Source: Moniliella sp. 'wahieum'
Lineage: Eukaryota; Basidiomycota; Moniliellomycetes; Moniliellales; Moniliellaceae
Direction of reading: 5' to 3'
NCBI GenBank assembly: GCA_003971905.1
Contig: RSEE01000143.1
Span: 62,001 to 126,000, forward strand
DNA: 64,000 nt
In this document: positions 46,250 through 57,072 of the stretch, piece by piece
How the letters are laid out: each line of letters opens with the position of its first letter
Position numbering within the stretch: the first letter of the stretch is position 1
Notes under the pieces: model-generated
Told to the model about the DNA's origin: nothing
Seen by the model: the letters and a program-made list of their open reading frames with translations, nothing else
Database searches by the model: none
Made by a program: the position numbers and the translations under genes

Positions 46250-47712
46250 TATGTTTTTATCGGCTTTTATGCCATGGGCTACGATAGCACACGTCTTTTT
46301 TCGTACACCAACACCCGACCACCACCACTGCCACTGTTGCTACTGCAAGACCGCATCGAGCTCCCAAGCAACCTTTGCACATTCTCTTATTCTTTCTCTT
46401 TCGTCCCATCCTTCTCGCGGCAGCACATCGAATAGATTCAAGTTTGTACTCAACAAAAACACTGATGGCGGGGCTCTCAATCAACTAAATCGAACTTGCA
46501 CTTCATCTTCATTTACTACTAGTATAGTTGCGTGGTGTCACCTTAACATTGAGACGTGCACATGACAGTGTGCGTTGAATAGGTTGAATCTCCACAGCCT
46601 ATATTACGATTCAATCGTACTATAGTCATACAAAGTGTTTGACCTTATTTGGCTCCCTAGGCAGGCGTTCGAGTATTTCTCTTCCCTCCAGGCTTGGAAG
46701 TTGGATTCGATCAGCGCCACACAAAGTGAGAGTGCCACATGATCTGCATGACCATCCGGTGGGAACCAGCGGCAGCCAGGAGTGCGCGACTAACGCGCTG
46801 GGGTGCACACACAGAAACCTGGCACTACAAATGGACTAGGATCATCTCGCCACTACATCTAGTCACTATCTCGCCACCAGTCAAAACCACACGGAACGTG
46901 GGGGGGGAAAGGGCAATATAGGGCACCAAGGGGGATGAGGAGCACAGTGAACTAGGCTAGTGATGGCGGGCAAGGACAGGGGGACGAGTGGACCGAGTTG
47001 GGGGGGGAGCGGGGGGGGGGGGGGGGGGTAAGGAGAAAAGTGAGGGGAAAAGCGAGGAGAAAAGTAAGGGGAAAAAGTGAGGAGAAAAAGTGAGGAGAAA
47101 AGCAAGGAGAGAAGCGAGAACGATATGGCGAGGAAAGGAATCCATATAGGTGTGTGTGTTGTAAGAGTGGTAGTGGACTATACGTGGCTGAGGGGATGGG
47201 GGATGTGTAGGAGGGCCCGATTTGGGGGCCCCGGGTAAAAAACAGGTGAAACAGGCGGGGAAGCGGGGGAGTGGGGAAGAGAAGCAGGTCTGGGGAAAGA
47301 GCGGCAGACGAGAAAACAGTAGGAATTGAAAGGTGAACTGAACTGGAACGGGGAAAGAGAATGAGAAGGAGGAGACGGAGAAGAAGAAGAAGAAGAAGAA
47401 GGAAGAGAAGGGAAACGAAAACGAAAACGAAAGCGAAAGAGGAAGGGGAAAAGGAGCATTTGGCAAAGACAGACAAAGACAAGAATTGGATAGTGGCCAG
47501 GTGTCACGCAAGATTATATGATGCAAGCAACAGACCCAGGAAGGAGGAGGGAGGAACCCCCCCCCCCTCCCATCCCAACCCAACCCATTCTTCCTGAACG
47601 GGGTGAGGATCGGTGGACCTCGTAAGGTTGCCGAGGAGTAACCGAACGGGACGCCGACATGCGGCTCAGGCAGTAGCGGGGCTCAGGGTCGCACCGTTGC
47701 AGCAAGGCCGTG
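46250..47712. repeat. Gene-free region with G-runs and purine minisatellite
   Basis: No gene is seen. G-runs occur at about 47000-47029, with 18 in a row at 47012-47029. AGGGGAAAAGTGAGGAGAAAA-type units of about 12-24 bp follow at 47030-47115. GAAGAAGAAG at about 47380 is followed by GAAAACGAAAACGAAA. The tract 46900-47480 is about 80% purine on the plus strand. It lies downstream of both flanking genes. Confidence 0.7.
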
Positions 47713-50700
47713 TTAGCAGAACTTGTACGCCCACACGTTACCGCGCATGCGACGAATATCAAGCGAGAGAGACCGGGTAAATTTTGCAAGCGCGTAATCT
47801 CGACCGAGAAGCGAACTTCTTGACCATTGTCTACACTCGCTTGTCCGTACACGGGGCCGGGGGGCTTTTCTTGCCGAGCGAAGGCGAGGGCATCACACGT
47901 CCATTCGTCAAAGGCAGGCGTGAGGGCACGTTCCAAATCGGCCTGGGTGGGCGGGAAGACACTCGTGCGCAAATTGGTGCCCCATGCACCCAGTCCCCCG
48001 CGGCCACCGCGCCGAGCCGAAGACACTCCAACTTGAACTCTTCCTCGCGTCGCCAGACCAAAATCGATGCCCATACTGGCGAGCGCCGCGCGCACTCGCA
48101 TCAGCATTCCTGAGGTGGGAGGGAGGAGAGCGCACGCTGGTCCACCGCACCAACGTGTGGTACCGCAACATGGTATCGCTAAATGCTTAGGAACCGCCTT
48201 GGCGACCGGAACCGGGGCGGGACCACCTTGTGGACCGGGTGGTCGTCCGAGAAGTAAGTTCCGTGTCCCGGCTCGCTTCCGAATGAGTGCCACTGGTAGC
48301 CCGATCGAAGGTTGGACCGACGCCTGCCGCGTCTCCGGCGCACCCACCCACTTGTCGGAAGCAGGTTCACTTGCTTGCTCAGCGGGCAGCTCGGCGAGCG
48401 AGCGGCCACGGAACAGCCCATGGACCCGCCTGGCCGCATGGCTGGAATTTCGATCCCGTAGGGTCAGGCGTGTGCGGGGGCGAGCTGGAGACAGGAGTGG
48501 TGGCAGCGGCGGTGGGGGTAGGTTGAACCGACCGGGTGGTCGCCCGACGTTCTTTTTCTGCCTTGCGTGTGGGCAAGAGGAGAGCGTTTTCTCCGTCGCT
48601 GAGCGGCGGGAATTTCGGGCGGTGCCAGTCCTCCCCCACCCCAGTGGGCAGGGTCGAGGGGGCGCGGAGACAGGACCGAGAAAAGACAGAATCATACGGT
48701 GGGCCGCACCGATTCCTTTTATTGGAACGAGGCGAGCTGCTTGGTTTGGGGTTGTCCAGCTAGATGGCCGGCGCATCGGATGGTTGCTTGAGATCCAAGG
48801 AGCGGACGTTCCCGACGCGGTGCGGGGGGAGCTGGCAGGCTGGACTGTGGCCGGGCGGACACGCGGCGTGCCCTTGGGGGTTTCAGGTGCTACCACAACA
48901 GGGGTGGGGGCGGGGTGCATCCAGGTCTGCGCGCGCGGGTGTGTAGTGGGCACAGTGACATGTTCCGAAGCTGACTCACGGTGCGACGCGAAGCAGAAGC
49001 GGCCTCAGGTCCGGCAACGGGCGTCGCGGTGCCTTGGGAGTCAGATCGTGGCCGCCGGTGTGGGGCGATTGGGAATCGTCTGTCGAGACGAGGAGCGCGG
49101 AGACGAGTAGGTGAGAAGTGGACCGATTGGTCTGCCACCATCTCTGCGGGTTCGGCAGTGGCGTGTTGGACGCGGAGATGGGGCTGAAAATCGGCACGTG
49201 CGGCGGGGGGAGAGGCTGAGAGGGGGGCTCTGCTTTTCGGTATCAGCATCAGGTCCATGGCCTCTGGCTGGGCAAGAAGGGGCCGAGACTGTAGGCTTTT
49301 GTAAGGGCTCAGGCACGACCGTTTTTGGGGGGAAGGACGGCGGGAGGGAACGACGCGGATCCGAACGGGGTTGTTTACTGTACTCCACCTGGACCGTATG
49401 ACGGTTTGCGTGGGCAGCAGTCCCACTGTTCAGGTGCAAAGTCTGCTGGTGCACTGGGAGTAGGGACTTGAGGCCGAACAGTGTGCCGGTTGCTTGTGTC
49501 TGTCTCTTGGGTGTCCGTGACAGTTTCGCTGCGTGCAGGGATAGGATAGGATAGCTGGTCTGACCGATAGAGGAGGGGGGTTGCGGGAATTGGGCCTGCG
49601 CTTGAAGTTGTGTTGGAGGACCATCTGCTGGCGATAGAGTTGCCGTTTACGCGTCTGCTGTTCTGACGCAGCACGTTCAAGGTCTTCGACGCTGAACGAA
49701 AAGAGATCACGGTAGTCGGCGAGCCAAGGGTGGCTCATTACCTCATTCATGTCCGCGCGACGGCGTGGATCAGGGACGAGCATGCGACTGAGCAGATCGC
49801 AAGGCAAACGAGAGATGTACTCGGGGAAGGTGAGGGGGGTGGCAAGAATGTAGTGATAGAGTTGATTGATGTTATCCGAATCGGGGTTGGCAGGATCGTC
49901 GTCAAAGGGAAGGTAGCCGGCGAGCATCGCATAGAGAATTACGCCGCAAGACCAGATGTCAGCCGCTTCACCATTGTAAAGTCCATCTTGCACTACGAGC
50001 TCGGGAGCAGCAGCATAGCACGGAGAGCCACATGAAGTAGCCATCAAATCGTCGACCCGGTCACCAAAGTGTTGGCAAACCCAAAATCGGTGATGATGAC
50101 GTTGCGATTGCGGTCGAGGAGCAAGTTTTCGAGCTTAAGGTCGCGGTGCACGATGCGCTTTTGGTGGAGATAATGAACACCGCTGATAGCTGGGCAAACA
50201 TGCGACAGGCATCCTTCTCACGAAGGTACTTGGGGCGAGAATGTGGTCGAAGAGCTCACCCCCTTGAGGTATGTCAGCAAACGCTCGTCTCAACGGTTGT
50301 TGCCTACAGGGCGAAGGAATACATACCCGAGGCATACTCAAGCACAATGCCAATGTAACGGTCCGACTCGACGACCTCATAGAGGCGCACAATGTTGGGG
50401 TGTCGGACGGAGCGGAGCACCTGGATCTCACGATCAATCTTGGACGGCCGCTGGGAACTGTGCTCCGAGCTGAGCGAGCGGCTAGCAGCAATGCTAGGGA
50501 CACGGTCACGACGGATCAGTTTGACGGCCACTTCTTCTCCGAAACTCTTGTGAACACCGAGCTTGACTTTGCCAAATTCGCCTTCACCCAAGGTCTGGAG
50601 AAGAAGGTAGTTGCCGAACTGGACCTGCGGGCGGTTGGGGGCCGAGCCAAAGTATTGCATGGCAGCCGAACTGGTGATGGGGATGCCGCTCGTGATCAGC

Positions 50701-51165
50701 GCGGTGGCAGTACGCGGATCAATGCCTTGGGCGCCGAGGGATGCGACGGCGGCGGCAATCAGGTTGTGGGGTGATTGCGGCGGCGGCGGCGACACAGTTC
50801 CCGAGGGGGCCGAGATGAGCACGGGCTGGGCGGTGGCGCGGTGTGGGTGGGATTGGGCGGCAGCGGCAGGGCTGGTGGCAGTGGTGGTGGTAGGGGTAGG
50901 GGTGGGCCGAGTGGCGGCTCCGGGGGTGGCCCCAGGGGGGGCACCACGGGGGCGCCATGGCGGGAACGGATGCGGACGCCGACGGGGGGGCACCGGGGCA
51001 GGTGAGAGCGCAGGAGTGGTGCGTGGCGGGCGGGCGCGGGTGCGGGTGCAGGGGGGGAGCGAGTGCTGGGGCGGGGGCGGGGGCCGGCAGGAGCGCGTCG
51101 GGCGGGAAGGAGGGGGCCATGACAGGAGCCGACATGGGCAGGGAGCTGGCCATGGCGGCGGCCAT
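47713..51165 (-). CDS. Kin4-like CAMK-family Ser/Thr kinase with C-terminal KA1-like domain
   Basis: Starts [18 protein letters not shown]; about 270 Pro/Ala-rich residues precede the catalytic domain. Kinase landmarks are [20 protein letters not shown] (Gly loop), VAVKLIRRD (Lys), [16 protein letters not shown] across a 64-bp intron (50263-50326), [39 protein letters not shown] and [20 protein letters not shown]. The [16 protein letters not shown] and DDDPANPD blocks are characteristic of fungal Kin4/KfsA, which in yeast act in the spindle-position checkpoint. A roughly 600-residue disordered tail ends in a KA1-like module: [16 protein letters not shown], then [17 protein letters not shown] and stop at 47713. 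The usual YAAPEL has an extra Ala. Frame breaks occur at about 50190, 50080 (a T run in FGDRVDDLM), and several in the tail. Confidence 0.85.
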
Positions 51166-52028
51166 TGCGAGCTGAGCGCTGAGAGAGGCGGTGTGGTGGT
51201 GGTGGTGCGATGCGGGAGGACGAGTGTGTGCTGCTGCGTTCGTTTCGCAGCGCAGCGCCTCTGGCGCCAACCCCTCGCATGCTCCTGCATCAGCATCCGC
51301 GCCCCAGCCCAGCACGCCGCCGCCCTGGCACCCACCTCCCCGATGGGCATGTGTGACAGCATGCAGCTCACATTCAGCACGCGTCACACATCACACATCA
51401 CCATGCACTCTTCCGCGTCCGCCCTCGAGTGCTGCGTTACGCAGGCCAGCTCACACGTCACGCGGGCCCGCAGCACGCGGCTGTGCGTGTTGCGGGGCTG
51501 CCGCAGCAGCCGCCGTGTGAGCGCACCGCACACAATGGCCGTGGGATCTGGGACGCCGTGCGCCCGCGTGGGGCTGGGCAGCCCAGCGCCCGGCCGCAGC
51601 TGCCGCCACCCACCGCCCCCCCCCCGCGCGGGGGCAGTGTGGGTGGGCACGCATCCCACACCGCCATGGCACTCCAGAACTCGGTTCAGATTGCCTTGGC
51701 ACGCCCCTGCCCTCGCCCATGCACCCCGTGCATGCCGTCCCATGCCGTCCCATGCCTCCGGTCCCCCCGCGCTCGCCCAGCCAGGGTCCCCGTCTCTCTT
51801 CGCGGCCCTGCAGGCACCAGGGCGCACCTGCTGCTCTGGCAACGCTTACCTACCCCTGGGTGCAAGCGCCAACCGGGTAATCCTTCTCAGGCCCCGCGCG
51901 TCCTCTCGGTGACACACCACAGCATGTCCCAGTCTCATGCAAGGCATGCGTGACGCGTGACACTGCACTCCGTGATGGCATCAATGAAAGAATGACTGAC
52001 GCATGATACATGATGCATGATGCACATA

Positions 52029-52064
52029 CATCACATGTCACATGTCACATGTCACATGTCACAC
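52029..52064. repeat. (ATGTCAC)n array
   Basis: Five tandem heptamers of ATGTCAC. The same word appears singly at other intergenic sites in the window (3905-3945, 22312, 25572, 42065). Confidence 0.9.
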
Positions 52065-52954
52065 CCACTGCCCTCTTCGCTACCACTTCGTTCTGCTGCC
52101 TTCTTTACCTTGTGTGTGTTGTGTAAACAAGTGGACGCGTGTCGGCAACGTCCCACGTCCCGTGTCCCGACATGTGTCCAAAGTACCCTGTTGCCACCCT
52201 CCTTCACCGGGTCCATCGCTCCCTCCTTACGCACTTAAGCCTTAGGCCAGGCCTTATCACCACTTACACTCGCTACCTCAGGCCTCGGCCTCACCCCCTG
52301 TCCAGCAGCAAGCACCCTCGCTTGTCCGCCCGCCCGTATATCCCCCCTGCAGCTTCGCTTTCACCAGCAGATGACCTTGTGATTAATTTGTTTCTTTCGC
52401 TGCACCGCCCACACCGCAAACCACGTGTCCCGAACGCCTGCTCACGCCTTGCTTACTCTCGTTGCCGCCACCCTGCATCCTCATAATGCACTCAGTCTCT
52501 ACCTTATATGCATGCGTTCATGTTCCCAGGTTCACATCATGTTCTTCTCACATCTCACCATCTCACCATCCCACCATCTCACCTTTCAAGACGTGACAGG
52601 ACGTGACTGCCGTGATGATCGATGGTCGATGGTCGATGAGCGCGCTCAGGCTGAGCATTGAGCGAGTGGCAACGCCTCAACCTTCAACAGTTGTTGTGTG
52701 ATGCATGATGAGACGTGGAGTCCTGATGGTCTTCGAGGGTGATGCAATCGCACAGGTGGTGGTGGTGGTGGTGGCAACCAGCAATGCCTGCAGAGGAACA
52801 TCAAGCAGCGAGTCGCCGTCAGGGGCTAAGCTGCGGAACAAGGGAAAACAGGAGAGAGAAAACAACAGAATTCCTAGGCCTGAAGAGGAACTGAAGGGAC
52901 ATTGGCCAAAGCACGAGCCACCCAGTTCAACATTATGGTAACCCAATAATGCTA

Positions 52955-53066
52955 GAGTGCGACTTAGGAGCACTCGCGATCCTATGGATCAGCTGCAAAG
53001 CAGCCTTCAGACAACAGGCGTGAAGGCAACGCGGTGAGCCACAAGTCTTCAAGCAACGTCTGAAGG
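52955..53066. ncRNA. Run of consecutive hairpins, candidate structured RNA
   Basis: Five perfect short hairpins in about 110 bp: GAGTGC/GCACTC (52955-52975), GATCC-TAT-GGATC (52978), GCTGC-AAA-GCAGC (52992), CCTTCA/TGAAGG (53004-53026) and CTTCA/TGAAG (about 53047-53065). GATCT-CTT-AGATC follows at 53160. It is not a tRNA, snRNA or 5S that I recognise. Strand is undetermined. Confidence 0.3.
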
Positions 53067-53374
53067 GAAGGAGACAGGAGAGAGAGAAGGGAGATGAAGC
53101 GAGCAGGGCGTGCGCAGCCTGCGAGCGGAACTCTTCCGCCCGGCTAAGCGAGCGTCACCGATCTCTTAGATCGTGGGTTTTCGTACATGATGCAGATGGT
53201 GCAGGATGGAATGGTCTTAATGGGCTCTTCCAATCTCATTGAATATTGATCGACGATCAGGGAGTTGATCGAGTCGATGCTCCCTGTTTGACTCATGACT
53301 CATCATTGTGCCCATGTTCTTCTGAGTACTCAACTGAGTACTCAGTGCGTACACAGGGATTCGCTCCATGGGTA

Positions 53375-54260
53375 TTAGGAAGGAGCCTGCCAAGCCATTC
53401 CTCGAAACTCTTGGTGGCACCTACCCAGGTCAATGAGGTTGAAAGGGAGCAGACCCTGCTTCTGATAAAATCCCACTGCTGGTAGAACCGCATGCAGGCG
53501 AGGGGAATGCCAGGGTGTCCCGGTTGTGTTATCCCCGATGGCACGTCCTCCAGTTGGGGCGACGTTTTGGCTGCCATCTCCTTGGCCTTGCCCAGTAGCG
53601 CCGCTCCCACCCCGTGCCACGCATCTGCTTATCAACGGCAAATAGGAGCACGACTGGACAAGGAGTACGTGTGGTGAGAGAAGCGACCTTGGCCAGGCCA
53701 CACGAAACAGGAGGGGAGACGTACTAAGCACGCTGTTGGTGGGGAACTGTGTCGCGGTCCATGCGTCCGTAGCGGCAAAAACATCGCTCAGAGCCGTTTC
53801 GTTGAAGCCCTTAGGCGGCGTGCCCCGGGGCGGGAGGAGCGAATCAGCGTGAGCCAGTTGCTTGTGAGCCGCCTTGTCCTCGGCGCGGGGAACAATGCTA
53901 AACACCATCATGCCCACCACGTGAACCGAGCCATCGGGCGCGATCTGCCTGGCACACCATAAGTGGGTGGGGAAAGGGTCGCGGAGCGCGCGCTGTGCCG
54001 AATCAGTGCTCGCCACATAAAAGCGGCGGATCATGCTGGTCCACCATGCACACCGTTCCTCCACCGTGTTCTCCGACGTTGACATCATCGCCGGCGTCAT
54101 GGGCGTTAGGTCTGTTCGAATCGCGACAGTCAGATCACATACTCACGTACTTCTTGTCGTATGGGAGCAGGGGGTACCCACCCTCTGACCAGATCCGGCC
54201 CAGACCAGGGATATCCTGTTCGGTGGCTGGGCCGTATTCAGTACGAACAGTGGCGGACAT
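53375..54260 (-). CDS. GNAT-family N-acetyltransferase
   Basis: Exons are 54260-54143, 54111-53725 and 53653-53375. Splicing gives KKYVNLTPMTPAMM at the first junction (31-bp intron, GTATGT...CAG) and NSVLIVLLFAVDKQMRGTG at the second (71 bp). The product is about 260 residues. The acetyl-CoA binding region is DKQMRGTGVGAALLGKAKEM (the Q/RxxGxG/A element), followed by a GFYQKQGLLPF segment typical of GNAT motif B. The N-terminus reads RTEYGPATEQDIPGLGRIW, resembling the first beta strand and helix of the fold. A frame break at about 53470 (FYQQWDF versus VGFYQKQG) is probably an error. Substrate (protein, amine or small molecule) cannot be told from sequence. Confidence 0.72.
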
Positions 54261-54784
54261 GATGGTGGCAAGAGACACCGCACGCTCTATGTGGGTCGCA
54301 GTCTTGGCATGAGAGGGCCGCCCCGTCGTTCCGCCTGCCATTCATTGTTTGTGGCCTGGCTTAATAGTAGTACTAGAGCAGGCTACGTGAGTGTGCCGAT
54401 CCGGGCCCCCAAGTGCCCCCCTTCGAAACTGGACGCTTGGCTCGTTGAAGCTTGAGCTTGAGCCTCGGATCCAGCGATCAGATCGATCAGCCAGCGGCGG
54501 TAGACTCTCCCTCACCATTGGCTGGCGGTCTGGTGACACGTGACGCGTGACGCAAGGCCTGTTCAACTTTCAATGTTCGCCTCTCAAGTTTCAAAACGCC
54601 TGTCCAACTCATTAAACCCTCCCATTCGGCTCAAACGTCAAACCTTAATGGGCGTGCTTAATGACGGGCGGAATTCGGGAGGCGGAGACAGCGCCCAGCT
54701 GGCCGCCTTGCTTTTTTCTCCAAGCTCGAGAACAGCCATTTACTTGGGGAAGCACTCCTGCTGCCCTCTCTCGAGTGGCCAACC

Positions 54785-57072
54785 ATGCCGCTGCTTCGGA
54801 AACGAGGTGCGTCTCCCCTCCCTTTCCTACCTTGCATCTTTCGGCCGGGAGCACTGACCCCCCACTCATCCGCCAGACGGACGACGAGAACGCTTCTCCC
54901 CTCGCAAGCTGGAGCGGCGCCTCGAGCAGTTGGGCGCCACCCAACTGCCGCCGGCCCCAGTGGTGGCCACGCTGCAAGCAGCCGTGTACGAAGGCATGTC
55001 CACGAAGGAACTGGACAATGTGCTGTGCCGTGCCTTGGCCAGCCACGCGCTTGTGCACCCCGAGTACGAGCGGATCGCAGGCCAGGTGGCCCTGGCTGCG
55101 CTCTATCGCGATACGGAGGTGGCGTTCAGCCGGGTGGCTCGGCAGGCCCGCCCTGAGCTGGTACGATGGGTGGACATGTACGGGCCGGAGCTCGATGCAA
55201 TTGTGCAGCACACCAGGGATACTCGGCTGGGGTATGTGGCGGTGCAAACGCTCTGGCCGCACCTGTTGCAGGTTCAGGGACAGGTGGTGAGCGGCCCCAA
55301 CATTTTTTTCTCCGTTGTGCTTTGGCCGTTCCGCATACCAGTCTCAATGAGGTACAAGAGAGGTACGATCTCCTTTCTCTTGGCATCCTCCTCCCCCCCG
55401 GCTTGACTGTGTGGTCCAGGGACAACAACACGCTCGCAATGGAAGATGACTCGCTGGAGGGTATCTTCAACACAGTCAAGGCCGCCGCGCTCACAGTCAA
55501 TGAGGGGGCAGGCTGAGTGTCTCCAACATCCGTTCCGAGGGCACATCGATCGCTGGTACCGGGGGGCGATCCAGTGGGGTGGTGCCTATGCTGCGTGTGT
55601 AATGAGGCCGTGCGGAGCAACAATGGAACGATGCGGGTATATCTCGAGCCTTGGCATGCCGACCTGCTCTCCTTTCTCGATTTAGCTAAAGCGAACGGGA
55701 AAGAGGAGCGGCGGGCGCGATGGTTGGAATATGGACTGTGGGTGCCAGACCTGTTTATGAAACGGGTCGAACAAGACTTGCCGTGGTCCTTGATGAGTGC
55801 CGACGAGTGTCCCGGGTTGCAGACGGCGGTGGGCGCTGCGTTCGAGCAACTTTACGTCCAATACGAACAGGCCGGACGGCACGACGCACCTCCCCGCACG
55901 GGACTTGTGGAATGCCATTCTCACTGCCCAACTGGAGACGGGAGGACCGGCTCTACTCTACAAGGACGCGGCCAACAGCAAGTCCAATGAACGCAATCTG
56001 GGCACTGTTCTCGGTAGCACCTTCCATACGGACGGGACACAGGTCGCCTCTCCCTCGGCAGCGCAGGTGAGGGGGAGCATTCTCTCTCTTACTTTATTGA
56101 GGGGGCCGAGATCAACCACACAAGCTGCACCAACGAACAAAGGAGGTGGTATCATTCCTTGCTGCCATGGGCGGGCGTGCTCTCGGCATCTCCCTCTGCG
56201 GGTTGCTGGACACTTTCCATCTTCTTGGCGTGGCCTACGATTCGGTTGAGGCGCGTCGTATCAACCGTGAAGTGTTTGAGACGGCGTACATGCCGCGATG
56301 GAGCGGTCCATGGAGCTGGCCCGGCAGCATGGACCCTATAGCGGATGGGAAGGCAGTCCCATCTCCCACGGCCAGTTCCAGTTCGACCTGTGGCCGCACG
56401 CTATGCTATCGGGACGGTACGACTGGGAGCAACTGCGCACCCAGGTCATGCAGACAGGGGTGCGGCACGCTCTTCTCCTAGCTCAAGGGGGTAGCGCCGC
56501 GATAGATCCTGCCGAGTCCAATGTGCTGTGCCACACTCTCAGCAATGGGCAACAAGTGGAGTATGTGCGACCGAGTCTGGTGCGTGCGTTGATCGCTCTC
56601 GATCTGTGGAACGAGGGGATACGAGAACGGATTCTCCTCCGGCGGGAGCATTGCCTCTCTCACCGAAGTCCCAGCCTGGATCAAAGCGGTGTACAGGACG
56701 GGGTGGGAGATGAGGCAGCGTGCAGTCTTGGACCAGGCGATTGAGCGGGCTCCCTTTTTGTGCCAATCCCAAACTATGGCGCTCCGCTTGGCGCACCCGA
56801 CGCGCGGGCAAGTGACGAGCATGCACTTTTACGGCTGGAAGCACGGTTTGAAAACAGGGTGTACCCAACTGCTTACTTCCCCGCCCTGGCGCGGACGCAG
56901 CCGGGGCCACCCATTTACTACCCTGTCGACCCGCTCGCCCTCGGTTCGCTCCCGCTCCTCCTCTTGCTCCTCATCGCGTGCATCGGCTTCAACGTATAAT
57001 ACCACCGCTCTGCCCGAAACAGACGCAGCTCAGTGCTCGTTTGACGAGGGTTGCCTCATGTGTGGGGGCTAA
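54785..57072 (+). CDS. Ribonucleotide reductase large-subunit homologue lacking catalytic residues
   Basis: Family identity is clear. A 22-bp first exon (54785-54806) and 70-bp intron give MPLLRKRDGRRERFSPRKLE, the ATP-cone start. Next come STKELDNVLCRALASHALVH, EDDSLEGIFNTVKAAALTV, GTSIAGTGGRSSGVVPMLRV, RVYLEPWHADLLSFLDL, LWVPDLFMKRVEQDLPWSLM, LLYKDAANSKSNERNLGTV, LGISLCGLLDTFHLLGVAY, QVTSMHFYGWKHGLKTG and the tail CSFDEGCLMCGG. However, the SNLCTE active site reads STFHTD (56016-56033), so N, C and E are all changed. The HASPTLFNAGTP and SSC segment is absent between 55287 and 55432, as are the third redox Cys and PTAST. The protein is about 200 residues shorter than Rnr1. Several frame breaks occur (about 55520, 55605, 55890, 56300 and 56850). 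It may be an inactive, regulatory paralogue or a decaying gene. Confidence 0.85.

Larger units (their letters stand above)
51166..53374. other. 2.2 kb gene-poor region
   Basis: No gene is supported. GTGACGCGTGACAC lies at about 51949, ATGATACATGATGCATGATGCAC at 52003-52025, a (CACATGT)n array at 52029-52064, a GGT tract at 52757-52773, and a run of small hairpins at 52955-53066 (separate entry). Confidence 0.55.

Noticed and set aside
48067-49110. 347-codon plus-strand frame
   Set aside because: Lies wholly antisense to the Kin4-like kinase tail; its composition mirrors that Pro/Ser-rich sequence.
50611-51912. 433-codon plus-strand frame
   Set aside because: Antisense to the kinase N-terminal region; Gly/Arg-rich mirror of a Pro/Ala-rich coding strand.
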